Source: Acidovorax sp. GBBC 1281
GTDB taxonomy: Bacteria > Pseudomonadota > Gammaproteobacteria > Burkholderiales > Burkholderiaceae_C
NCBI RefSeq assembly: GCF_028473645.1
Contig: NZ_CP097269.1
Span: 4,110,001 to 4,174,000, forward strand
Direction of reading: 5' to 3'
Length of the DNA: 64,000 bases
Part shown: positions 40,512-49,520 of the stretch, piece after piece
Numbering within the stretch: position 1 is the stretch's first letter
Layout: every line of letters starts with the position of its first letter
Position numbers and translations under genes: made by a program
The notes under the pieces: generated by a model
The model's database searches: none
Seen by the model: the letters and a program-made list of their open reading frames with translations, nothing else
Told to the model about the DNA's origin: nothing

Positions 40512-40573
40512 GGATACGTCCTTGGGCGGTGGAGAGGAAATGGCCGCACGACGCCGGCAGCCAGACAGACGGA

Positions 40574-40813
40574 TCAGTCCTGCGCCTTGGGCAGGGCTCG
40601 CGCCGGGGTGGTCTCCCGCAGGTCGCTCATGGGTGCCGTCAGACCGGCCAGCAGCCAGAGCCGCGCCGCCTTGTCGTACGCCTTGCGGTGCGCCTCGTCG
40701 GCCGTCAGCCAGCGCATCATCGCCTCGCGGGCTGCCGGGTCGAAACCCTCACGGTCGTACTCGCGCTGCACCCAATCCCACGCCACGGCCCAATGGGGGT
40801 CGGCTTGTGTCAT
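40574..40813 (-). CDS. FecR N-terminal-type (DUF4880) protein
   Basis: A 79-residue protein, DPHWAVAWDWVQREYDREGF, DPAAREAMMRWLTADEAHRK, AYDKAARLWLL, matching the DUF4880 domain that forms the sigma-binding N-terminus of FecR-type regulators. The transmembrane and periplasmic FecR parts are absent. Free-standing proteins of this kind occur next to iron-starvation ECF sigma genes in siderophore clusters. It lies 156 bases after the sigma gene in the same direction. Confidence 0.75.
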   Translation of the reverse strand: MTQADPHWAVAWDWVQREYDREGFDPAAREAMMRWLTADEAHRKAYDKAARLWLLAGLTAPMSDLRETTPARALPKAQD

Positions 40814-40969
40814 GCCTCAAACTCGCTCGCGCCGCGGCGCATCGGTGGACCAACCGACCGGATGCGGATGCACCGGCCCTGGCTGACGGCCACCTTACCG
40901 CAAGTAGGCCTCGCGGGGCAAAGCGCTTTTTCGGAAAGTGCGGAGTTCGATGGCGCCGTGGCGAACGGC

Positions 40970-41494
40970 TCAATCGTCCGTGAGCAGGTGGTGCAAGGCG
41001 GCAATGGCCTGGGTGGCTTCGGCGATCAGCCGGTTGACCAGCCCCAGGGCGCAGCCCAACGAGATGGCGATGTCGCGCTGCGTCATGCCGTCGAGCCGGT
41101 ACAGCTGGAATGCCACGCGGGTTCTCGTGGGCAGGTCCGCCAGCGCCTTTTCGATCAGGCCCACGAGCTGCCGATCGCGCATCAGGCGGTCGGGCGACTC
41201 GGGCCCGGCCACCTCCAGGGCTTCGACATCCATGCCGGAGGCAACGCAGTTGCGCTCCACGGCCTGCCGCCGGCAATGGTCGAGCGCCAGATTGCGCACC
41301 ACCTGGCAGCAGTAGCCGATGGGCTGGTCGATCTTGCGTTCGCTCGCACCGCCGACGATGCGCAGATAGGCGTCCTGCACGATGTCGTCCGCCAGATCCA
41401 TCGTGCGAACGATCTTGTGCGCCACGCGCAAAAGCTGCGCCCGGTTGGCCACGAACACCTCTCCGAGCGATGGCCCGGACGAATGCAAAGACAT
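40970..41494 (-). CDS. ECF sigma factor, FecI/PvdS-like (iron starvation)
   Basis: A 174-residue extracytoplasmic function sigma factor. Region 2 has VAHKIVRTMDLADDIVQDAY and QPIGYCCQVVRNLALDHCRR. Region 4 has LEALPTRTR-like LADLPTRTRVAFQLYRLDGM, TQRDIAISLGCALGLVNRLI. I chose ATG 41494, with GGGAGGTG 7-14 bases upstream, over the in-frame ATG at 41530. A strong Fur box lies upstream. The product probably switches on siderophore genes under iron limitation. Confidence 0.92.
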   Translation of the reverse strand: MSLHSSGPSLGEVFVANRAQLLRVAHKIVRTMDLADDIVQDAYLRIVGGASERKIDQPIGYCCQVVRNLALDHCRRQAVERNCVASGMDVEALEVAGPESPDRLMRDRQLVGLIEKALADLPTRTRVAFQLYRLDGMTQRDIAISLGCALGLVNRLIAEATQAIAALHHLLTDD

Positions 41495-41651
41495 GTACAG
41501 CACCTCCCAGTGAACTGAATAAATCGCCATGGTCCGGGGCGGCTGGCCGCCTTATCCCAGGCCCGGCAGGTCGCCCCGCCTCCCGTCCCCATCGAGCGCC
41601 GAAGGAACCAGAGGTCTTTCATGAACTATTTCATCGATCATCCATGAAATG

Positions 41652-41671
41652 TTAATGAGAATTATTATTAA
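41652..41671 (-). promoter_or_regulatory. Fur box upstream of the ECF sigma gene
   Basis: TTAATGAGAATTATTATTAA closely follows the Fur consensus (GATAATGATAATCATTATC) with the typical AT-rich, hexamer-based palindrome. It stands out in a GC-rich background about 160 bases upstream of the ECF sigma start. Confidence 0.75.
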
Positions 41672-42012
41672 TTGGTGACGGAAAGAAACCGCGAATCCGC
41701 GGTGACTGACCTTACCCATGAAGACGTGCGAGCGCGGAAGATGAAGACAGGGGGAAGGCGCCAACGCACGCGTCCTGCTGCATGGCCTCGGTCAGAAAAT
41801 GCTGCGAGCCGCCACAGCGGCGCGGGGATCGCCTCCGATCCCGGGCCCTCGGAAGGCGGGCGACGCCTTCCGCAGAGCCAGAGCCGGGAGCGCTCATTTC
41901 AGATTTTGCTACTGAATTTATAGCAACAACGGCAAACAATCCGCCGGCATGAGAGGCTTTTGACTGCCATGACTGCCAATGGCAGCCAGCGGACCTTCTC
42001 CGCTGCTTCGGC
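41672..42012. other. Intergenic region with repeat core
   Basis: About 340 bases with no convincing gene. It contains TTTTGCTACTGAATTTATAGCAA at 41904-41926, an imperfect palindrome related to the core of the repeats at 38984 and 61369. Confidence 0.5.
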
Positions 42013-42348
42013 CTACCCCTGCGCGCCCTCGTCGTCCCCTTCGTCGTCCGGGGCGGCACGCCGCTCGTGCACGGCCTTCACGGCCGGGCGTGCCAGCACC
42101 TCCACATAGAAGGCATCCGCCCCGTCCGCCGCCGCAGCGCCCACGCGATCGATCAAGTCGGCCAGCGGCACGGTTTCCGCAGACTCCTTCGTCAGGCCGA
42201 AGCGGCAATCGAAGTCCCAGTAGTTCGATCCGGCGGGCAGTTCGCGCTTGCGTTCGCGGCGCAGGTATTGGCGGATTTCATGCTTGACGCCATCCAGAAC
42301 ACGCTCGCGCTGCTTGTTGGGGGAAATGAGGGTGAAGTTTTTTCGCAT
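42013..42348 (-). CDS. DUF6172 family protein
   Basis: A 111-residue conserved cytoplasmic protein: MRKNFTLISPNKQRERVLDG, VKHEIRQYLRRERKRELPAG, NYWDFDCRFG, and AFYVEVLARP near the C-terminus. The family is widespread in proteobacteria and its role is not known. ATG 42348 gives the usual N-terminus; sequence further upstream in frame is not conserved-looking. Confidence 0.85.
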   Translation of the reverse strand: MRKNFTLISPNKQRERVLDGVKHEIRQYLRRERKRELPAGSNYWDFDCRFGLTKESAETVPLADLIDRVGAAAADGADAFYVEVLARPAVKAVHERRAAPDDEGDDEGAQG

Positions 42349-42591
42349 GGGCGATGGTAGCCCCAGTGGACCGCCCGCCATGCCCGTGCCACCGCATGGC
42401 CGGCATGGCAAAGAAACTTGAATCCGTTGCTGCACCAGCCCCGTACCCCCACCACAGGAAGACGGCGGAGGCGATCCATGGCATGCAGTGCCGGGCATCG
42501 GCCGGCCCCGCTTTCCTGCCTCTCCGGCAACGGCTCCCTGCCGCTGGACCGACATGTGACCTTCGTGCTTCGCACACCACCAGGAACCACC

Positions 42592-43557
42592 ATGATCGAC
42601 ATCCCTGCATCGCCCCTTGAAATCCTGCAACGCCGCTCCGACAAGCTCAAAGAGCGTCGGATGTTCTTTCGCAAGACCGGGGGCTTTGCCGCTGGCATGG
42701 CGGGAGGCGCCATCCTCACCGCGTGCGGCGGCGGATCGGGCCCGGCCGTCGGCGCCGACGCGCCCACCGACCCGGAGATTCTCAACTTCGCGCTGAACCT
42801 GGAGTACCTGGAGGCGCAGTTCTACCTCTACGCCACGACCGGCGCCGGCCTGCCCGATGCGCAGACCACCGGCACGGGCACGCGCGGCACCGTGATCGGT
42901 GGCACCAAGGTGCCCTTCTCCGACCCGGTGGTGGCAGCCTACGCCAAGGAGATCGCCGCCGACGAGCTGGCCCATGTGAATTTCCTGCGGGCCGCCCTGG
43001 GATCGTCCGCCGTCGCCATGCCATCGATCGACGTGGGCGGCACCGACCCGAACGGTGCCTTCTCCAAGGCGGCGCAGGCCTCCGGGCTGATCCCGGCCGG
43101 GACGGCCTTCAATCCCTACAAGGACGATCTGAGCTTTCTGCTGGGCGCGTTCATCTTCGAGGACGTGGGCGTCACGGCCTACAAGGGCGCCGCGCCGCTG
43201 ATCCAGAACAAGACCTACCTGGAGGCCGCTGCCGGCATCCTGGCCGCAGAGGCCTACCACGCGGGACTGGTGCGCACGGTGCTGTATTCGAAGGGCATCG
43301 ATGCCCAGGCGGCGGCGGGCAAGATTTCCGACGCGCGCGACACCCTGGACAACTCCAAGGACCTGGACCAAGGCATCGCGCCCGACGCCAGCGGGGCATC
43401 GAACATCGTTCCGCTGGACGCCAACGGCATCGCCTACAGCCGCTCTCCGGACGACGTGCTCAACATCGTCTATCTCACGCCCAACGCGGCCAGCCAGGGC
43501 GGGTTCTTTCCGGCCGGCGTGAATGGCAGCCTGCGGCTGAGTAGCGTGTACATGTAG
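42592..43557 (+). CDS. Ferritin-like domain protein (PF13668 type), exported
   Basis: A 321-residue protein. After a basic segment (RRSDKLKERRMFFRKTGG) comes a hydrophobic stretch with lipobox-like ILTACGGGS. The ferritin-like four-helix bundle follows: ALNLEYLEAQFYLYAT, EIAADELAHVNFLRAALG, AFIFEDVGVTAYKGAAPLI, and GILAAEAYHAGLVRTVLY, with Glu and His spaced as di-metal ligands. Similar proteins are called desiccation- or stress-related, but their activity is not established. I chose ATG 42592; an ATG at 42418 would add an unlikely leader. Confidence 0.85.
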   Translation: MIDIPASPLEILQRRSDKLKERRMFFRKTGGFAAGMAGGAILTACGGGSGPAVGADAPTDPEILNFALNLEYLEAQFYLYATTGAGLPDAQTTGTGTRGTVIGGTKVPFSDPVVAAYAKEIAADELAHVNFLRAALGSSAVAMPSIDVGGTDPNGAFSKAAQASGLIPAGTAFNPYKDDLSFLLGAFIFEDVGVTAYKGAAPLIQNKTYLEAAAGILAAEAYHAGLVRTVLYSKGIDAQAAAGKISDARDTLDNSKDLDQGIAPDASGASNIVPLDANGIAYSRSPDDVLNIVYLTPNAASQGGFFPAGVNGSLRLSSVYM

Positions 43558-43634
43558 CCGCCCGAAGGCACCGCCGCGGCGTCGTGCCGCCGTGGTCTCC
43601 GCCCACCCCGCCCATCCTTGCAGGAGTCCTTGCC

Positions 43635-44555
43635 ATGCCATTGCATTCCCATGATCCAGCAAGCCATGCCGAAGTGCCCGCGCATCACGCCCTGTCCTGG
43701 CGCCAATGGCTGGGGTTGGGCATCGTGGCCGCGGGCCTGGCCATCCTCTCGGCACAGGCCATGGGTGGCCTGGTCAGCGGAGACGACCGGCTGCACGGCG
43801 CCCTGCTGGGCGGGCTGATGGCGGCTGCAGCAACGGCGCTGGGCACGCTGCCCGTGCTGCTGTCGCAGAAGTTCTCGCAACGCACGCACGACACCATGCT
43901 CGGCTTCGGCGCCGGGGTCATGCTCGCGGCCAGTGCGTTCTCTCTCGTCATTCCCGCCCTGGCCGCGGCGAAGTCCCAGGGCGCCGGGCCGTGGGGGGCG
44001 GGCGGCATCGTGGGCGCGGGCATCCTGGGCGGGGCCCTGTTGTTGCTGCTGATCGATCGCGCCGTGCCGCACGAGCATTTCGTGAAAGGGCTGGAAGGCC
44101 CGCAGGCCCGCGCCATCAAGCGCGCCTGGCTCTTCGTGCTCGCCATCACCCTTCACAACCTGCCCGAGGGCCTGGCCATCGGGGTAGCTTTCGCCGGCCC
44201 GGACGGCGTGGGGGCCAAGGCGCTGGCCGCGGGCATCTCCATCCAGGACGTTCCCGAGGGCATGGTGGTGGCGCTGGCCCTGCGCGGCGTGGGCTACGGC
44301 CGCTGGATGTCCGCGGGCCTGGGCGTGGTGTCCGGCCTGATCGAGCCGGTGGCGGCCGTCATGGGTGTGGCACTGATCGGCCTGTCGGCCAGCCTGCTGC
44401 CCTGGGGGCTCGCCGCGGCCGCGGGCGCCATGCTGTACGTCATCAGCCACGAGATCATTCCGGAATCCCACCGCAAGGGTCATGAGGCTTTCGCCACGGG
44501 AGGGCTGATGCTGGGCTTCGTGGTGATGATGCTGCTCGATACCGCCCTGGGATGA
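43635..44555 (+). CDS. ZIP family metal transporter (GufA-like)
   Basis: A 306-residue inner-membrane protein with about eight membrane segments. The metal pathway motifs are clear: ITLHNLPEGLAIGV in TM4, ISIQDVPEGMVVALAL in TM5, and ISHEIIPESH near the end. It probably imports Zn2+ or other divalent metals. A His-containing N-terminus precedes TM1. ATG 43635 has CAGGAG 9 bases upstream. It follows the ferritin-like gene in the same direction at 77 bases, so both may serve metal homeostasis, though co-transcription is unproven. Confidence 0.92.
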   Translation: MPLHSHDPASHAEVPAHHALSWRQWLGLGIVAAGLAILSAQAMGGLVSGDDRLHGALLGGLMAAAATALGTLPVLLSQKFSQRTHDTMLGFGAGVMLAASAFSLVIPALAAAKSQGAGPWGAGGIVGAGILGGALLLLLIDRAVPHEHFVKGLEGPQARAIKRAWLFVLAITLHNLPEGLAIGVAFAGPDGVGAKALAAGISIQDVPEGMVVALALRGVGYGRWMSAGLGVVSGLIEPVAAVMGVALIGLSASLLPWGLAAAAGAMLYVISHEIIPESHRKGHEAFATGGLMLGFVVMMLLDTALG

Positions 44556-44610
44556 ACGGCCCATTCCGGCTTTGCAGCGCTGTCTGCCTATGATTCGGCC
44601 CTGATGTACT

Positions 44611-44644
44611 TATTGAATTTTCAGTAAATCCTGAAAATTCAATA
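44611..44644. promoter_or_regulatory. 14-bp perfect inverted repeat, operator candidate
   Basis: TATTGAATTTTCAG (44611-44624) and CTGAAAATTCAATA (44631-44644) are exact reverse complements separated by TAAATC. The site ends 21 bases before the GbsR-type regulator ATG, so it probably binds that regulator and covers its promoter. Confidence 0.75.
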
Positions 44645-44665
44645 AACCCGAGGCACAATCGCGGC

Positions 44666-45253
44666 ATGACACAGATCAAGCCGCTCCCCTCCCTGAATCG
44701 ACAATTCGTGGCCCACTTCGGCGAAATGGGCAGCCGCTGGGGCATCAACCGCACCGTCGGGCAGATCTACGCCCTGCTCTACCTATCGCCGCGCCCTGTC
44801 AATGCGGATGAAATCGCCGAGACGCTGGAGTTTTCTCGCTCGAACGTGAGCATGGGCCTGAAGGAACTGCAGGCCTGGCGGCTCGTCCAGTTGCGCCACC
44901 AGCCAGGTGACCGGCGCGAGTACTTCGAAGCGCCGCAGGACGTGTGGCAGATCTTCCGCACCCTGGCCGAAGAGCGCCGGCGCCGCGAGATCGAGCCCAC
45001 GCTGTCAATGCTGCGCATGGCCCTGCTGGAAGAGCCCACGTCCGAGGACGAACGCCATGCGCAGCAGCGCATGCAGGACATGCACGACCTCATCGACCGC
45101 CTGATGACCTGGTTCGACGACGTGCAGCGCCTCGCCCCGGAGACCGCAATGCAGCTCATGGGCATGGGCACCGCCGTCACGCGGGTGCTGGAGTTCAAGG
45201 ACCGGCTCACCGGCAAGGGCGGCACCGGCAAGCAGGGCGGAAAGGACCGGTAG
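44666..45253 (+). CDS. GbsR/MarR-type transcriptional regulator
   Basis: A 195-residue winged-helix protein of the GbsR group. It has HFGEMGSRWGINRTVGQIYA at the N-terminus, LLYLSPRPVNADEIAETLEF SRSNVSMGLKELQAWRLV as the HTH, and LRHQPGDRREYFEAPQDVWQ as the wing, followed by a long helical dimerisation part with DMHDLIDRLMTWFDDVQ. A basic Gly/Lys tail ends the protein. It lies 7 bases before the bd oxidase genes and behind a perfect palindrome, so it most likely regulates itself and the oxidase. Confidence 0.88.
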   Translation: MTQIKPLPSLNRQFVAHFGEMGSRWGINRTVGQIYALLYLSPRPVNADEIAETLEFSRSNVSMGLKELQAWRLVQLRHQPGDRREYFEAPQDVWQIFRTLAEERRRREIEPTLSMLRMALLEEPTSEDERHAQQRMQDMHDLIDRLMTWFDDVQRLAPETAMQLMGMGTAVTRVLEFKDRLTGKGGTGKQGGKDR

Positions 45254-45259
45254 ATCGCC

Positions 45260-46627
45260 ATGGACACCTTCATGCTCTCGCGGATCCAGTTCGCGGCCAA
45301 CATCAGCTTTCACATCCTGTTTCCCACCATCAACATCGCGCTGTGCTGGTTCCTGGTGTACTTCCGGCTGCGCCACCGGGCCGCCGCCGGCACACCGGCC
45401 GCGCAGGGCTGGGAGCAGGCCTACTACTTCTGGACCAAGGTCTTCGCGCTGACCTTCGCCCTCGGCGTGGTGTCGGGGGTGACCATGAGCTTTCAGTTCG
45501 GCACCAACTGGCCCGGCTTCATGGAGCGGGCCGGCAACATCGCAGGCCCACTGCTGGGCTACGAGGTGTTCACCGCGTTCTTCCTGGAGGCGACGTTCCT
45601 GAGCATCATGCTGTTCGGCCGCCAGCACGTCAGCGACCGCGTGCACCTGATCGCCACCCTGCTCGTGGCCGGGGGCACCACCCTGTCGGCCTTCTGGATC
45701 CTGAGCCTCAACTCCTGGATGCAGACGCCTGCGGGCTTCGAGATCATCGACGGCAAGTTCCACGCGGTGGACTGGCTGGCCATCGTCTTCAACCCCTCTT
45801 TCCCCTACCGCCTGGGCCACAAGCTGCTGGCGTCCACGCTGACCGCCGGTTTCCTGCTGGCCGGCGTGAGCGCCTGGCAGTTGATCCGCGGCACAGCCAC
45901 GCTCGGCACGCCCTTGGCGCTGCGCGCCGCCCTCGTCGCGGTGGCCGTGGCCATCCCCGCGCAGATCCTGATGGGCGACATGCATGGCCTCAACACCTTG
46001 CAGCACCAGCCCGCCAAGATCGCCGCGATCGAAGGCATCTGGCACACCGAAAAGGGCGCGCCGCTCACGCTGTTCGGCTGGCCCAACGAGAAAGAGGGCC
46101 GCACCGACTACGCCGTGCAGATCCCCAAGGCCGCCAGCCTGATCCTGGCGCACGACAGCGAGGCCGAACTCAAGGGCCTCGCCGAATTCCAAGGCGCGCA
46201 TCCGCCCGTCGCGCCCGTGTTCTGGAGCTTTAGGGTGATGGTCGGCATGGGCATGCTCATGCTGGCGGTGGCATGGTGGGGCGCTTTCGCGCTGTGGCGC
46301 CGCCGCAAGGAGGCCTCGCCCGTGGCGTCGCTCCCGCGCGCCCTGCTGTTCACCCTGGTGGCCATGACCTTCTCGGGCTGGGTGGCCACGCTGGCCGGCT
46401 GGTATGTGACCGAGATCGGACGCCAGCCCTACCTGGTGTACGGCCTGCTGCGCGCCGCCGACACGGTGGCGCAGCACCCACCCTCAACCGTGGCGATGTC
46501 GCTCGCCGCCTATCTGGCGGTGTATGTCACGCTGCTGGTGAGCTATGTCGCCGTCATCAAGTACATGGCCGAACACGCGGCCATGCCCACGCCGGCGGTC
46601 CGCCCGCCGGCACCGCAAGCCGTTTGA
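45260..46627 (+). CDS. cydA: Cytochrome bd ubiquinol oxidase subunit I (CIO type)
   Basis: A 455-residue membrane subunit that oxidises quinol and carries haems b558, b595 and d. The N-terminus SRIQFAANISFHILFPTINI holds the His19 haem ligand. LGYEVFTAFFLEATFLSIM includes the conserved Glu residues, and LNSWMQTPAGFEI and NPSFPYRLGHKLLASTL carry the second His. GWVATLAGWYVTEIGRQPYLV lies near the end. The Q loop is short, as in cyanide-insensitive oxidases (CioA). It forms an operon with the upstream regulator and subunit II. Confidence 0.95.
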   Translation: MDTFMLSRIQFAANISFHILFPTINIALCWFLVYFRLRHRAAAGTPAAQGWEQAYYFWTKVFALTFALGVVSGVTMSFQFGTNWPGFMERAGNIAGPLLGYEVFTAFFLEATFLSIMLFGRQHVSDRVHLIATLLVAGGTTLSAFWILSLNSWMQTPAGFEIIDGKFHAVDWLAIVFNPSFPYRLGHKLLASTLTAGFLLAGVSAWQLIRGTATLGTPLALRAALVAVAVAIPAQILMGDMHGLNTLQHQPAKIAAIEGIWHTEKGAPLTLFGWPNEKEGRTDYAVQIPKAASLILAHDSEAELKGLAEFQGAHPPVAPVFWSFRVMVGMGMLMLAVAWWGAFALWRRRKEASPVASLPRALLFTLVAMTFSGWVATLAGWYVTEIGRQPYLVYGLLRAADTVAQHPPSTVAMSLAAYLAVYVTLLVSYVAVIKYMAEHAAMPTPAVRPPAPQAV

Positions 46628-46637
46628 GGTGCCCGCC

Positions 46638-47645
46638 ATGGAAATGACCCTTGCCAATGTTCTGCCCCTCGCCTTCATGGCGGTCATGGGCCTGGCCCTG
46701 CTGGCGTACGTGGTGCTGGACGGCTACGACCTGGGGGTGGGCATGCTGCTGCCCTTCGCCAGCGATGCCGAAAAAGACACCATGGTCTCCAGCATCGGAC
46801 CGTTCTGGGATGCCAACGAAACCTGGCTGGTGCTGGGCGTGGGCGTGTTGCTGGTGTGCTTTCCGATGGCCCACGGCGTGGTGCTTTCAGCGCTCTATGC
46901 GCCGGCCACCGTGATGCTGCTGGGCCTCATCCTGCGCGGCGTGGCGTTCGACTTCCGGGTGAAGGCGCGCGATGCCCACAAGACCGCCTGGAACCGCACC
47001 TTCGCCGCCGGCTCGCTGGTAACCACGCTCGCGCAGGGCTGGATGCTGGGCGCCTACGTGACCGGCTTCGCAGGCGGCCTGTGGCCCACGCTGTTCGCCG
47101 CCGGCATTGCCGCCACGCTGCCCGCGGCCTACTGCATGCTGGGTGCCGGCTGGCTGCTCATGAAGACCGAGGGCGACCTGCAGCGCAAGGCGCTGGCGTG
47201 GGGCCGCGCGGTGCTGTGGCCCATGGCCCTGGCCTTGGGCGCCATTTCGCTGGCGACGCCTTTGGTCAGCCACACGGTGTTCGAGAAATGGTTCGCGCTG
47301 CCTCAGCTCTTCGTGCTGCTGCCCATTCCCCTGGCCTGCGCCGCGGCGCTGTTCGCGATCCACCACGTGCTGCACACCCCGCGCATCGTGAACGCAGGCT
47401 ACGGCTGGATCGTGTTCGTCGCCACCGTCGCGGTGTTCCTCCTCGCGTTCTTCGGGCTGGCGTACAGCCTCTATCCCTACATCGTCATCGACCGCATCAC
47501 GGTGTGGCAGGCGGCGAGCGCGACCGAATCGCTCGCGGTGGTGGCGGTGGGCGTGGGCATCACACTGCCGGCCATCGTCGCCTACACCATCTTCATGTAC
47601 CGGGTGTTCTGGGGCAAGGCGAAAGCGCTGACGTACGGGCTTTGA
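46638..47645 (+). CDS. cydB: Cytochrome bd ubiquinol oxidase subunit II (CIO type)
   Basis: A 335-residue partner of subunit I with about eight to nine membrane helices. Family motifs are LAYVVLDGYDLGVGMLLPF, GPFWDANETWLVLGVGVLLV CFP, LRGVAFDFRVKARD and, at the C-terminus, TIFMYRVFWGKAKAL. ATG 46638 lies 11 bases after the cydA stop, preceded by TTTGAGGT. I see no CydX/CioZ-like micropeptide immediately downstream. Confidence 0.95.
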   Translation: MEMTLANVLPLAFMAVMGLALLAYVVLDGYDLGVGMLLPFASDAEKDTMVSSIGPFWDANETWLVLGVGVLLVCFPMAHGVVLSALYAPATVMLLGLILRGVAFDFRVKARDAHKTAWNRTFAAGSLVTTLAQGWMLGAYVTGFAGGLWPTLFAAGIAATLPAAYCMLGAGWLLMKTEGDLQRKALAWGRAVLWPMALALGAISLATPLVSHTVFEKWFALPQLFVLLPIPLACAAALFAIHHVLHTPRIVNAGYGWIVFVATVAVFLLAFFGLAYSLYPYIVIDRITVWQAASATESLAVVAVGVGITLPAIVAYTIFMYRVFWGKAKALTYGL

Positions 47646-47764
47646 GATCGCTGCCCGGGCACGTCACGCCATGGCAATCAGGGCCATGGCGGCGTGTGCA
47701 CCTACACCGGCCGGGCAGATTTGGCCGGCCGTTGCGAAGACGATTGCATTAGCATTCCCGCAAC

Positions 47765-49402
47765 ATGAGCAGCAGCGAAAAGCCCCCCGTACCCGGCCCG
47801 TGGCAAGCCTACGTGGCCGAAGGCGCCCCCGGCGAAGTGTCCGACCACAAGGACGACATTTTCTTTGCGGCCATCGAAACCACCCGCATGCCCATGCTGG
47901 TGACCGACCCCCGCCAGCCCGACAACCCCATCGTGTTCTGCAATCGGGCTTTCGTGGCGATGACGGGCTACTCCGTCCAGGAGATCATGGGGCACAACTG
48001 CCGATTCCTGCAGGGCCCGGCGACCGACCGCAACACCATTGCTGCCATCCGCGAAGCCATTGAACAGCGGCGCGAAATTTCGCTGGAGCTGCTCAACTAC
48101 CGCAAGGACGGCTCCTCGTTCTGGAATGCCCTCTTCATCTCACCGGTCTACAACAGCCGGCGCGAGCTTGTCTATTTCTTCGCCTCGCAGTTGGACGTGA
48201 GCCGGCGGCGCGATGCGGAGGAAGCCCTCTCGCAGGCGCAGAAGATGGAGGCCCTCGGCCAGCTCACCGGCGGCATCTCCCACGACTTCAACAACCTGCT
48301 TCAAGTGATGTCCGGGCACCTGGACGTCATGCGCGTCAAGAACCGCAACAACCGCCTGGGGCCGCAGGACATCGACCGCTCCATCGACAGCATTCGCAGT
48401 GCGGTATCCAAGGCATCCACGCTGACCCAGCAGTTGCTGGCCTTCTCGCGCAAGCAAAAGCTCAAAGGTCGGGTGGTCAATCTCAACAGCCTCGTCCGGG
48501 GCATGGCCACGCTGGCCGAACGCACGCTGGGCGAAGCCATCGAGATGGAATACGTGCTCGGCGAAGACCTGCCGAACTGCGAGCTGGACACGACGCAGCT
48601 CGAAGTGGCTGTGCTCAATCTGTTGCTGAACTCCCGTGATGCCATGCCCAACGGAGGCCGCATCCGCGTGGAAACCCAGGGCATCCACCTGGATGCGCAG
48701 GATGGCGACACCTTCTCCGGACTGCAGTCCGGTCACTACGCCACCATCTCCGTGACGGACACCGGCGCCGGCATCCCGCCCGAAGTGGTGTCGCGCGTGA
48801 TGGACCCCTTCTTCACCACCAAGGAGGAAGGCAAGGGCACGGGCCTGGGCCTGTCGATGGTGTATGGCTTTGCCAAGCAGTCGGGCGGCGCCGTCACCAT
48901 CTATTCGGAAGTGGGCCTGGGCACCACGGTGCGCATGTATTTCCCTGCCGTGCACGGCCGCCCCCATCCCGATCTGGCCGAATCGCTGACCCCGAAAAAC
49001 CGGGGAGGCAGTGAAACCATCCTCGTGGTGGACGACCGGGTCGAGGTGGCCGAACTGGCCCAGGCCATGCTTGAGGGGCTGGGCTACACCGTGCACGTGG
49101 CGCACAGCGCCCATGCCGCGCTGAAACTGGTGCGGGCGTTGCCGCAGGACGCGCTGCCGGACTTGCTCTTCACCGACGTGGTGATGCCCGGGGGATTGAA
49201 CGGCTACGAACTCGCGCGGGAGATGCGCAAGACCGTGGCGGGCATCCACATCCTGCTCACTACAGGGTTCGACCGCGACATGGGCAGCCTGGCCAACGTG
49301 GCGCCGACGGAGTTCGAGATCCTGAAAAAACCCTATCGGTTGGCGGACCTGGCACGCAGCGTGCGCATGGTGCTGGACGGCGCCACCGGCACCCGGACCT
49401 GA
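47765..49402 (+). CDS. LOV-domain hybrid histidine kinase (blue-light sensor)
   Basis: A 545-residue soluble sensor. Residues about 30-150 form a PAS/LOV domain with [10 protein letters not shown], the exact motif whose Cys forms the flavin adduct under blue light; [10 protein letters not shown] precedes it. Then come a HisKA-like domain with [17 protein letters not shown], an ATPase domain with [21 protein letters not shown] and [11 protein letters not shown], and a C-terminal receiver ([18 protein letters not shown], phospho-acceptor Asp in [11 protein letters not shown], Lys in ILKKPYR). No membrane segment is seen. No separate response regulator is adjacent. Confidence 0.93.
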   Translation: MSSSEKPPVPGPWQAYVAEGAPGEVSDHKDDIFFAAIETTRMPMLVTDPRQPDNPIVFCNRAFVAMTGYSVQEIMGHNCRFLQGPATDRNTIAAIREAIEQRREISLELLNYRKDGSSFWNALFISPVYNSRRELVYFFASQLDVSRRRDAEEALSQAQKMEALGQLTGGISHDFNNLLQVMSGHLDVMRVKNRNNRLGPQDIDRSIDSIRSAVSKASTLTQQLLAFSRKQKLKGRVVNLNSLVRGMATLAERTLGEAIEMEYVLGEDLPNCELDTTQLEVAVLNLLLNSRDAMPNGGRIRVETQGIHLDAQDGDTFSGLQSGHYATISVTDTGAGIPPEVVSRVMDPFFTTKEEGKGTGLGLSMVYGFAKQSGGAVTIYSEVGLGTTVRMYFPAVHGRPHPDLAESLTPKNRGGSETILVVDDRVEVAELAQAMLEGLGYTVHVAHSAHAALKLVRALPQDALPDLLFTDVVMPGGLNGYELAREMRKTVAGIHILLTTGFDRDMGSLANVAPTEFEILKKPYRLADLARSVRMVLDGATGTRT

Positions 49403-49520
49403 CGGCATGAAACCGGGTGCGCTATGCAGTGAAATTTCGCGCCGCCAGCAATCCAACGGCCACAAGCCTGCGTACAGAAAGCAGGCCGCACATTCCGACG
49501 CGGCATTCCAGGAGCCGCAC

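Noticed and set aside
43558..43634. GC-rich hairpin after the ferritin-like gene as a terminator
   Set aside because: An imperfect GCCGCGGCG/CCGCCGTGG stem is possible but has no T tract and lies in generally GC-rich sequence, so it cannot be told from background.
42013..44564. Minus-strand frames of 364-580 codons over the ferritin-like and ZIP genes
   Set aside because: Only the last 111 codons (DUF6172) are protein-like; the rest is antisense to two well-defined plus-strand genes.
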